DNA of 23,011 nucleotides from contig JAPJRE010000016.1 in NCBI GenBank assembly GCA_030824725.1, positions 1-23,011 on the forward strand, given 5' to 3'. This stretch comes from Sphingomonas sp. Lineage in GTDB: Bacteria > Pseudomonadota > Alphaproteobacteria > Sphingomonadales > Sphingomonadaceae. The notes under the pieces were generated by a model. That model searched no databases. It was not told the DNA's origin and worked only from the letters and a program-made list of their open reading frames with translations. The stretch's first letter is position 1. Each line of letters starts with the position of its first letter. The position numbers were made by a program, and so were the translations under genes. Positions 15,987 to 22,252 of the stretch are shown here, one piece after another.

Positions 15987-16750
15987 ACCTGGGGCTCGCC
16001 GGCAAGGTCGTGATCGTCACCGGCGGCTCGTCGGGGATCGGCGCGGCGATCGCAGGGGGCCTTGCGCGCGAAGGCGCGATCCCCGCCATCGTCTCGCGCG
16101 AGCCGCCCCGGCCCGAGCTGGTCGCGCAGCTGGGCGCGGACTGGCTGTTCCACCCCTGCGAGCTGGCCGAGGACGATGCCGTGGTCGCCGCGGTCGACAC
16201 GGTGGCGGCGCGCTTCGGGCGGATCGACGGGCTGGTCAACAATGCCGGGCTCAACGACAATCTCGGCTTCGAGGCGACCCCGGCGCAGTTCCGCGCCTCG
16301 CTCGACATCAACCTCGTCCATTATTTCGGCATGGCGCGCGCCGCCCTGCCGCATCTCAAGGCGGCGCGGGGCGCGATCGTCAATATCGGGTCCAAGACCT
16401 CGATCACCGGCCAGGGCCATACCGGCGCCTATGCCGCCGCCAAGGGCGCGGTGCTGGCGCTGACCCGCGAATGGGCGGTGGCGCTGCGCGGCGACGGCAT
16501 CCGCGTCAACGCGATCGTGCCGGCCGAGGTCGAGACCCCCGCCTATGCCGAATGGCTGAAGAGCTTCGACGACCCCGCCGCCCGGCGTGAGGCAATCGAG
16601 CGGCGCGTGCCGTTTGGCCATCGTTTCACCACGCCCGAAGAGATCGCCGACACCGCGCTGTTCCTGCTGTCGGGGCGGGCCAGCCACACCACCGGCCAGT
16701 GGCTGTTCGTCGACGGCGGCTACACGCATCTGGACCGCGCCATCGAATGA
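15983..16750 (+). CDS. SDR, probable L-fucose dehydrogenase
   Basis: This 255-residue short-chain dehydrogenase has a cofactor motif TGGSSGIG (13-20), NNAG (86-89), S137, Y150 and K154, and the C-terminal FVDGGYTHLDRAIE. In the non-phosphorylative pathway the first step is oxidation of L-fucopyranose to L-fuconolactone by an SDR. Because the other SDR in this operon fits the KDF step, this one is assigned to L-fucose oxidation. The assignment is by context and by general similarity to L-fucose dehydrogenases with the ending seen here. It starts within the last codons of the dehydratase gene (ATGA overlap) and is followed after 34 bases by the fucose symporter. L-galactose or D-arabinose, which share stereochemistry with L-fucose, could also be substrates. 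Confidence 0.82.
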   Translation: MNLGLAGKVVIVTGGSSGIGAAIAGGLAREGAIPAIVSREPPRPELVAQLGADWLFHPCELAEDDAVVAAVDTVAARFGRIDGLVNNAGLNDNLGFEATPAQFRASLDINLVHYFGMARAALPHLKAARGAIVNIGSKTSITGQGHTGAYAAAKGAVLALTREWAVALRGDGIRVNAIVPAEVETPAYAEWLKSFDDPAARREAIERRVPFGHRFTTPEEIADTALFLLSGRASHTTGQWLFVDGGYTHLDRAIE

Positions 16751-16784
16751 CCCCAACAGGGGCGTCGCACCAAGGAGAGGACAC

Positions 16785-18062
16785 ATGGCCAGCAAGGCCG
16801 GACGCTACACCCCCGCCATCATCCTGACGGTCTCGCTGTTCTTCCTGTGGGGAATGGCGAACAACCTCAACGACATCCTGATCGCGCATTTCCGCCGCGC
16901 CTTCACGCTGAGCGATTTCGAGACCAGCTTCGTCCAGCAGGCCTTCTATATGGGCTATTTCCTGCTCGCGACCCCGGCGGCGATGCTGGCGCGGCGGCGG
17001 GGCTACAAGGCGGCGATCGTCACGGGCCTCACCCTCTACGCGATCGGCGCGCTGCTCTTCTATCCGGCGACGCATTTCGGCGAGTATCGCTGGTTCCTGG
17101 CGGCCTTGTTCGTGATCGCCTGCGGCCTCGCCTTCCTTGAGACCTCGGCCAGCCCGCTGATCGCCGAGCTCGGCAGCCCCGAGGGCGCCGCGCGCCGGCT
17201 CAACTTCGCCCAGGCGGCCAACCCGCTCGGCACGATCTTCGGCGTGCTGCTCGGCAAATATTTCATCCTCTCCAGCTTCGCGCAGGACGAGAAGGCGCTG
17301 GCGGCGATGTCCGCCGCCGAGCGGACCGCGACGCTGCGCGGCGAGCTCGCCTCGGTGCAGACGCCCTATCTGGTGATCGGCCTCGTCGTCCTCGCCTTCG
17401 CGCTCGCCGCCGCGCTGATCGCCTTCCCGGACAACCGCCGCGACGGCGACGCGCCCGCGGTGCCGACGGGCAAGGCACTCGGCACCGTGCTGCGCGACCG
17501 GACGCTGGTCTTCGCGGTGGTGGCGCAGTTCTTCTATGTCGGCGCGCAGGTGGGGCTGTGGAGCTACACGATCCGCTACGCCCAGGTGAACCTGCCCGGC
17601 CTCACCGAACAGGGCGCGGCCGACTATCTGTTCGCCAGCCTGGTGCTGTTCGGCATCGGCCGCTTCGTGGGTGCGGCAATGCTCGGCAAGGTCCCGGCGC
17701 CGCAGCTGCTGACGGTGTTCGCCGGGCTCTCGGCGGCGCTGACCGTGGCGGCGGTGTTCGTCGGCGGCACGACCGGTCTCTATGCGCTGGTCGCGGCGAG
17801 CTTCTTCATGTCGATCCAGTTCCCGACGATCTTCGCGATCGGCATCGGCGGCCTGGGCGCGCTCAAGCAGATCGGCGCCTCGCTGATCGTGATGGCGATC
17901 ATCGGCGGCGCGGTGCTGACCGCGGCGATGGGGCATCTGTCCGACGTGGCGGGGATCAACATTGCCCTGCTGGTGCCGGCGGCGGCGTTCCTGATCGTGC
18001 TCGCCTTCGGCGCGAGCGCGCGGGGGACGGCGCAGGATGTGGCGTTCGCGGCGGGGCATTGA
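16785..18062 (+). CDS. fucP: FucP-type L-fucose:H+ symporter (MFS)
   Basis: This 425-residue inner-membrane transporter has about 12 hydrophobic helices. The first helix FFLWGMANNLNDILI is the hallmark of FucP, and the following FTLSDFETSFVQQAFYMGYF is also family-typical. D30 (in NLND) and E119 (in AFLETSASP) correspond to the two acidic residues, D46 and E135, that matter for proton and sugar transport in E. coli FucP. It therefore has the key residues for L-fucose uptake with a proton. AAGGAGAGG precedes the ATG at 16785. It is the last gene of the L-fucose operon and is followed by a hairpin. Some FucP-family members carry glucose or galactose; the neighbours make L-fucose the best call here. 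Confidence 0.93.
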   Translation: MASKAGRYTPAIILTVSLFFLWGMANNLNDILIAHFRRAFTLSDFETSFVQQAFYMGYFLLATPAAMLARRRGYKAAIVTGLTLYAIGALLFYPATHFGEYRWFLAALFVIACGLAFLETSASPLIAELGSPEGAARRLNFAQAANPLGTIFGVLLGKYFILSSFAQDEKALAAMSAAERTATLRGELASVQTPYLVIGLVVLAFALAAALIAFPDNRRDGDAPAVPTGKALGTVLRDRTLVFAVVAQFFYVGAQVGLWSYTIRYAQVNLPGLTEQGAADYLFASLVLFGIGRFVGAAMLGKVPAPQLLTVFAGLSAALTVAAVFVGGTTGLYALVAASFFMSIQFPTIFAIGIGGLGALKQIGASLIVMAIIGGAVLTAAMGHLSDVAGINIALLVPAAAFLIVLAFGASARGTAQDVAFAAGH

Positions 18063-18076
18063 GGCACTGAAAAGAC

Positions 18077-18095
18077 CCTCCCCTGAAAGGGGAGG
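18077..18095 (+). terminator. Hairpin after the fucose operon
   Basis: CCTCCCCT (18077-18084) pairs with AGGGGAGG (18088-18095) around a GAA loop, 14 bases after the fucP stop. There is no T run downstream, so efficiency is uncertain. The same CTCCCC-purine-GGGGAG type occurs at 2738-2762. Confidence 0.5.
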
Positions 18096-18150
18096 ATGGG
18101 GTGGCGGAATTGCTATGTCGTTGCGCCGGCAAACCCGCTAGCAAACACAC

Positions 18151-18654
18151 ATGCGAACCGCACTTGATGCACCGCTCGAAGCCCTCGACGAGTCAGACCA
18201 GGACTTCGTCGAGAAGGTGCGGCAATATGGTTGGGCCTTCACATCGGTGCCGGCCGATGAGCAAGGCCCCGGCTTCCGGTTCACCACCGGCTTGTGGCAT
18301 TCCACCGGCCACGCCGAACTGATCCTTTTCTCCATGAAGCGGGACATCGTGCGGGATGTGTTCGCCGACCTGTTCCGAGCAGCGAAGGCTGGGAGCCGAC
18401 TGCCTACCAGCGAGTCGACCGATCGCGCGTTCGCGAACCTGCCGGCCTATGCCTTTCCCGTCGCGACGCGCTTCTACCCCGAATATCTCGGACGCAGCCG
18501 ATGGTTTTACGGTGGGGACGACTTCCCCTGCCTCCAGATCGTATGGCCCGATCGGGAGAGCCGCTTCCCTTGGCAGCCAGGCTTTAATCCGGAGTTTGCC
18601 GATGATCAGCCGGATCTGAGCGAGCGCGGCTGGAAGCAGGAAGTCAGCGGCTGA
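18151..18654 (+). CDS. DUF4262 domain-containing protein
   Basis: This 167-residue soluble protein covers the whole DUF4262 pattern: an N-terminal VEKVRQYGWAFTSVPADE block, a PGFRFTTGLWHSTGHAELILF block, a VRDVFADLF helix, and a C-terminal RFYPEYLGRSRWFYGGDDFP followed by LQIVWPDRESRFPWQPGF. The family is widespread in bacteria without a well-defined biochemical role. It has no signal peptide or membrane segment. The ATG at 18151 has no convincing ribosome site upstream, but the family start lies close to it and no better start exists. It is bracketed by a hairpin on each side, and its codons look slightly less GC-biased than its neighbours, suggesting an independent cargo gene rather than part of the sugar pathway. 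It is convergent with lutC. Confidence 0.85.
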   Translation: MRTALDAPLEALDESDQDFVEKVRQYGWAFTSVPADEQGPGFRFTTGLWHSTGHAELILFSMKRDIVRDVFADLFRAAKAGSRLPTSESTDRAFANLPAYAFPVATRFYPEYLGRSRWFYGGDDFPCLQIVWPDRESRFPWQPGFNPEFADDQPDLSERGWKQEVSG

Positions 18655-18664
18655 TGGCCGATCC

Positions 18665-18691
18665 TAAGCCCCTCCTCCGAGGAGGGGCTTA
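18665..18691. terminator. Palindrome between convergent DUF4262 and lutC genes
   Basis: A perfect 12-bp stem TAAGCCCCTCCT and its complement encloses a CCG loop. It begins 11 bases after the DUF4262 stop and ends 10 bases before the lutC stop. No T run is present on either side. Its placement between convergent genes suggests a bidirectional terminator; it may also be one copy of a dispersed GC-rich palindrome family. Confidence 0.6.
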
Positions 18692-18700
18692 AGAAGACGA

Positions 18701-19318
18701 TCACCCCACCAGCACCACATGCAGAAACCGCGGGCCATGCGCGCCGCGGACATAGGTGCCTTCTATGTCGGTGGTGCCGCTGACGCCCGTCACCCAGTAA
18801 TGCGCGCGCGGCACCGCACCGCCCGGTGCCGCCTCCTCCAGCCAGCGGACCAGCGCGGCGACCTCCAGCACCACGATATGGCGCAGCGCCAGGAAGTTGG
18901 GCAGCATCGGTGCTTGCGGTGACGTCTCGAACACCAGCGACCCCGTCTCCGCCACCCCGGCGCGGGCAAAGGCCAGTACCGCGCCGTCGTCGATCGGGCA
19001 TTCCGCCAGCCGCGTCAGCCCCGCCCAGTCGAGCCCCGCCACCCGCGCATCGGGCGGCAGCCATAGCGCCGGTTCCGCCCCCTCGGCGGCGAGATACCCA
19101 GCCACCGCCCCCGGCAGTTCCGCCAGCGACTCGATCCGCACATGCGTCGCCGCCACGCTCGGCAGCGCCAGCTGCGCCAGGAAGCGCGCCACCAGATCCT
19201 CCGGCCCCGCCGGCCGCTCGCGTTCCTCGCCCGCGAGCAGGCAGGCCGCCTCCGCCGCCAGATCCGCCGCCGCCCGCGCGGGCCCCAGCCGCGCCAGGAT
19301 CGCGTCGCGCGCGCTCAT
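18701..19318 (-). CDS. lutC: LutC, L-lactate utilisation protein C
   Basis: This 205-residue LUD-domain protein is the smallest subunit of the LutABC L-lactate oxidation system. It opens with MSARDAILARL, the common helix of the family, and carries the late block DDGAVLAFARAGVAETGSLVFE, then YWVTGVSGTTDIEGTYVRGAHGP with FLHVVLV, both typical of LutC. The Ser/Thr-rich TGVSGTTDIE segment is the conserved LUD motif. The ATG at 19316-19318 overlaps the lutB stop in an ATGA junction, which fixes the start; the longer open frame upstream lies inside lutB. It is the last gene of lutABC and ends near a palindrome. Its exact biochemical role within the complex is not settled, but it is required with LutA and LutB in studied bacteria. 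Confidence 0.92.
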   Translation of the reverse strand: MSARDAILARLGPARAAADLAAEAACLLAGEERERPAGPEDLVARFLAQLALPSVAATHVRIESLAELPGAVAGYLAAEGAEPALWLPPDARVAGLDWAGLTRLAECPIDDGAVLAFARAGVAETGSLVFETSPQAPMLPNFLALRHIVVLEVAALVRWLEEAAPGGAVPRAHYWVTGVSGTTDIEGTYVRGAHGPRFLHVVLVG

Positions 19319-20706
19319 CGTTCGCCCTTTCGATAGCGGTCCATGAAGCTCTCCGCCGCGGGGGCGGGGAAGTCGCGCCCGCCGGTCCAGCCGCCGGCCA
19401 AGGGCAGCCGCGAGATCCAGCCGCGCCCGGCCAGCCGCATCGCCCGGATCGCCCAGCGCACGCCTGCGCGGTACAGCCACGGTCGCCGCGCCGCCCAGGC
19501 CCAGAGCCCCAGCCCCGAGCGCAGCGTCACCGGCTCCAGCCCCTCGCGCCAGCTCTTCTCGCGCCAGCCGCGCAGCAGCGTGGGCAAGGGAATCGCGACC
19601 GGGCACACCTCCTGGCACTTGCCGTTCATCGTGCAGGCGTTGGGCAAATCACGGCTCGCCGCCAGACCGTCGAGCGCGGGGGTCAGCACCGATCCCATCG
19701 GCCCCGGATAGGTGCCGCCATAGGCGTGGCCGCCGATCTGGCGGAACACCACGCAGTGGTTCATGCACGCGCCGCAGCGGATGCAGCGGAGCATCTCCGC
19801 CAGCCCTTCGTCGCGCATCGCGCTGCGGCCATTGTCGACCAGCACGATGTGCATCTCCTCGGGCCCGTCGCGGTCCCCTGCCCGCTTCGGCCCGGCATAG
19901 AAGGTGGTGTACTGGGTCAGCGCCGCGCCGGTCGCCGAGCGGGCGAGCAGCCGCAGCAGATGCACGGCATGGTCCATCGAGGGGACCAGCTTCTCGATCC
20001 CCGCGGTCACGATATGGACGCGCGGCGGCACCAGCGAGAGTTCGGCATTGCCTTCGTTGGTGACGGTGCAGATTTGCCCGCTATCGGCGATCAGGAAATT
20101 GGCGCCGGAGATGCCGACATCCGCGCCCAGCATCTCGCCCCGCAGCTGCCGCCGTGCGCTCGCCGCCATCGCGACGATGCTTTCCTCGACATGCGGTTCG
20201 CGATGGCGGGCATGGAACAGCGCCGAGACCTGCTCGCGCGTCTTGTGCATCGCCGGCCAGATGATGTGCGAGGGCCGCTCGCCCGCGAGCTGGATGATGT
20301 GTTCGGCAAGGTCGGTCTCGACCCGGCCGATCCCCGCCGCCTCCAGCGCGTGCGGCAGGCCGATCTCCTCGCCGAGCATCGATTTGGAGCGCGCGACGCT
20401 CTTGGCGCCGGCCTTGCGGCAGATCTCGACCACGATGGAACACGCTTCGTCGGCGGTGGCGGCCCAATGGACCGTCGCGCCCGCCGCGACCGCCGCCGCC
20501 TCGAACTGGACGAGATAGGACCCCAGATTGGCGATCACATGGTCCTTGATCGCCGCCGCCCGCTCGCGCGCCGCGGCGAAACTGGGCCAGGCGCCGATCG
20601 CAGCACCCCGCTTGGCCTCGGCGGTGCCGGCGGTGCGCTCGACCGCGATCTTGAGCTGGCGGTCGGCGAGCGCGGCATCGACCCGCGCGTCGAAGGCGCG
20701 GCTCAT
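19315..20706 (-). CDS. lutB: LutB, iron-sulfur subunit of L-lactate oxidation
   Basis: This 463-residue protein has an N-terminal LUD domain (about 60-300, with ARSKSMLGEEIGL, GISGANFLIADSG and CTVTNEGNAELS) and a C-terminal ferredoxin-like region. The first cluster motif CIRCGACMNHC supplies C308, C311, C314 and C318. The second motif CTMNGKCQEVCP has C358, C364 and C368, with Asn361 where the usual CxxCxxCxxxC pattern has its second Cys. A basic C-terminal segment (about 380-460) follows. LutB passes electrons from L-lactate oxidation onward, in complex with LutA and LutC. Both ends overlap the neighbours by 4 bases (ATGA with lutA upstream and lutC downstream), which sets the ATG at 20704-20706 and shows translational coupling. 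Confidence 0.93.
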   Translation of the reverse strand: MSRAFDARVDAALADRQLKIAVERTAGTAEAKRGAAIGAWPSFAAARERAAAIKDHVIANLGSYLVQFEAAAVAAGATVHWAATADEACSIVVEICRKAGAKSVARSKSMLGEEIGLPHALEAAGIGRVETDLAEHIIQLAGERPSHIIWPAMHKTREQVSALFHARHREPHVEESIVAMAASARRQLRGEMLGADVGISGANFLIADSGQICTVTNEGNAELSLVPPRVHIVTAGIEKLVPSMDHAVHLLRLLARSATGAALTQYTTFYAGPKRAGDRDGPEEMHIVLVDNGRSAMRDEGLAEMLRCIRCGACMNHCVVFRQIGGHAYGGTYPGPMGSVLTPALDGLAASRDLPNACTMNGKCQEVCPVAIPLPTLLRGWREKSWREGLEPVTLRSGLGLWAWAARRPWLYRAGVRWAIRAMRLAGRGWISRLPLAGGWTGGRDFPAPAAESFMDRYRKGER

Positions 20707-21467
20707 TGCGCTTCGCCGATCGCCGGGCCGTCGGCCATGCCGGCCAGCACCTCGATGGTGTGGAAGGCGCGGACGTCCGCCCCGCGCCGGTGGAGCTTGC
20801 CCGCCATGTTCATCAGGCAGCCGAGATCGCCCGCGAGCAGCAGCCCCGCGCCCGTAGCCTCCACCGCCGCTGCCTTCTCGTCGGCGATCGCGTTGGAGAT
20901 CGCCGGGTATTTCACGCAGAAGGTGCCGCCGAAGCCGCAGCAGGTCTCCTCGCCCGCGAGCGGGACCAGCGCCAGGCCGTCGACCGCGCCGAGCAGCCGG
21001 CGCGGCTGCGCCTTGATGCCGAGTTCGCGGAGCCCCGAGCAGCTGTCGTGATAGGTCGCGGTCGCCGGCAGCGCGACGCCCTGCGGCCGCCAGCCGCGTG
21101 CATCGAGCCAGGCGAGGATTTCCCATGTCTTCGCCGCCACCGCCTCGGCCCGCGCGGCCCATTCGGGATCGCCGGCGAGCAGTTCGGGATAGTGGCAACG
21201 GATCGTCCCCGCACAGCTGCCGGAGGGGACGACGATCGCCTCGTAGGATTCCAGCATCGCCACGTTGCGCCGGGCGAAATCGGTGGCGGTGGCGCGGTCG
21301 CCCGAATTGAGTGCCGGCTGCCCGCAACAGGTCTGCGCTTCCGGCACCACCACCGCGCACCCGGCATCGGCCAGCGCGCGCAGGGCCGCAAAGCCCACCC
21401 GCGGCCGCATCGCATCGACCAGGCAGGTGACGAACAGCGCGACGCGGGACGGGGGAGAGTCAGCCAT
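20703..21467 (-). CDS. lutA: LutA (LldE-like), cysteine-rich subunit of L-lactate oxidation
   Basis: This 254-residue cytosolic protein has two CCG domains: C15, C47-C48-G49 (in QTCCGQPALNSG) and C85 (SGSCAG) in the first half, then C143 (HDSCSGLRELGI), C176-C177-G178 (ETCCGFGGTFCVKYP) and C217 in the second. These Cys-rich repeats bind iron-sulfur clusters in heterodisulfide-reductase-like proteins and are diagnostic of LutA/LldE/GlpC-type subunits. It starts at the ATG 21465-21467, where MADSPPSRVALFVTC opens the family N-terminus; only a weak GGTGGG lies upstream. It is the first gene of lutABC and would be transcribed from the 50-base gap after the TetR gene, which contains a palindrome, or by read-through. 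The operon should turn L-lactate, the predicted end product of the nearby L-fucose pathway, into pyruvate. Confidence 0.92.
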   Translation of the reverse strand: MADSPPSRVALFVTCLVDAMRPRVGFAALRALADAGCAVVVPEAQTCCGQPALNSGDRATATDFARRNVAMLESYEAIVVPSGSCAGTIRCHYPELLAGDPEWAARAEAVAAKTWEILAWLDARGWRPQGVALPATATYHDSCSGLRELGIKAQPRRLLGAVDGLALVPLAGEETCCGFGGTFCVKYPAISNAIADEKAAAVEATGAGLLLAGDLGCLMNMAGKLHRRGADVRAFHTIEVLAGMADGPAIGEAQ

Positions 21468-21486
21468 GCCCACCACTTTGCATATC

Positions 21487-21503
21487 CTGGAAGCGCTTTC
21501 CAG
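21487..21503. promoter_or_regulatory. Palindrome upstream of lutA (candidate operator)
   Basis: CTGGAAGCGCTTTCCAG has perfect 6-bp arms (CTGGAA/TTCCAG) around a GCGCT centre. It lies 20 bases upstream of the lutA start, inside the short gap downstream of the TetR-family gene. The position suits a repressor or activator site for lutABC. I cannot match it securely to a known LutR/LldR site. Confidence 0.4.
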
Positions 21504-21517
21504 AAAGCGGAATCCGA

Positions 21518-22150
21518 TCAGGCCCGCGCAGCTTCGGCCTGCATGTCGGCCACTTCGCGGCGGATCATCCGCAGCACCAGCGCCGCCGCGCGATCGGTAT
21601 CCTCGGCGGGGCTGAGGAAGCGGTGCTGCATCAGCCCCAGCGCGGTCGCGGTGATCACGTCGGTCAGCGCGCAGCGCCGCTCGGCAAAGGCGTCGCCGGG
21701 GATCAGCGCCGTCAGCGCCGCAAGCATCGTGCCGCGCACGTCCTCGCGGGTATCCTCGAAGATCGCGGCGATGCGCTCGTTGCGCGCCGACTCGGCGACG
21801 ATCTCCGCGAACAACGGGTCCGACTCGTCGGGCTCCGGGCGGATGAAATCGGCCAGCCAGGTCCACACGAATTCCGGATCGCCGCTCCGGATGCCCGCGC
21901 ACAGCGACTCGGGCGCGAGAAAATCCATGCAGTCGGCCCGGACGATCTGCGCGACAATCGCCTCCTTCGAAGAAAAATCGCGATAGATTTGACCTACCGC
22001 AATGCCCGATTCCTTGGCGATCTGGGCCACGCCGGTAGCGTGAAAACCGTTCGCAATGAACAACCTGCGTGCTGCCGACACGATTTTTTCGCGCCGCAAC
22101 AGCGCCTTATCGCGGTGCGGAACGCCGCCTGCTTCCGTGGCTTCTGCCAT
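21518..22150 (-). CDS. TetR/AcrR-family regulator, likely of the divergent efflux gene
   Basis: This is a 210-residue regulator. The N-terminal DNA-binding domain is clear: RREKIVSAARRLFIANGFHATGVAQIAKESGIAVGQIYRDFSSKEAIVAQIV (split here at about residues 19-70) contains the TetR helix-turn-helix and the YxxFxSKE signature in YRDFSSKE. The remaining helical part (about 80-205) is the ligand-binding and dimer domain and, as usual, is not informative about the ligand. The ATG at 22148-22150 has AAGGGT upstream; an in-frame ATG 39 bases earlier is less likely. It is divergent from an RND membrane-fusion gene with a palindrome in between, the arrangement of AcrR/TtgR-type repressors that control a drug efflux pump. 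It lies just upstream of lutABC on the same strand, but that link is probably only proximity. Confidence 0.9.
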   Translation of the reverse strand: MAEATEAGGVPHRDKALLRREKIVSAARRLFIANGFHATGVAQIAKESGIAVGQIYRDFSSKEAIVAQIVRADCMDFLAPESLCAGIRSGDPEFVWTWLADFIRPEPDESDPLFAEIVAESARNERIAAIFEDTREDVRGTMLAALTALIPGDAFAERRCALTDVITATALGLMQHRFLSPAEDTDRAAALVLRMIRREVADMQAEAARA

Positions 22151-22207
22151 CCGTGTTACCCTTGAAACCGTCTTGACCGACCACCTCACTTCGCAGTAGC
22201 GGCGAAT

Positions 22208-22223
22208 GTGAGCGATCGTTCAC
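22208..22223. promoter_or_regulatory. Candidate TetR operator in the divergent efflux promoter
   Basis: GTGAGCGATCGTTCAC is a 16-base inverted repeat with one mismatched pair. It lies in the 102-base gap between the TetR-family gene and the membrane-fusion gene, 29 bases before the latter's start and next to an AT-rich CATATATCA that could be a -10 region. Length and position fit a TetR dimer site. Confidence 0.55.
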
Positions 22224-22252
22224 TCACATATATCACAACGGCAGGCATCCGC

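Noticed and set aside
16751..16762. CCCC-AACA-GGGG mini hairpin upstream of fucP
   Set aside because: A four-base-pair stem is too short to support a terminator or regulatory element in DNA of this GC content.
18826..21051. Long plus-strand open frame across lutC and lutB
   Set aside because: It crosses two clearly coupled minus-strand genes and has Pro/Arg/Ala-rich low-complexity content typical of a shadow frame.
18701..21467. Glycolate oxidase or anaerobic glycerol-3-phosphate dehydrogenase subunits
   Set aside because: CCG domains occur in those too, but the three-gene order with a LUD-ferredoxin protein and a LUD-only protein is specific to LutABC.
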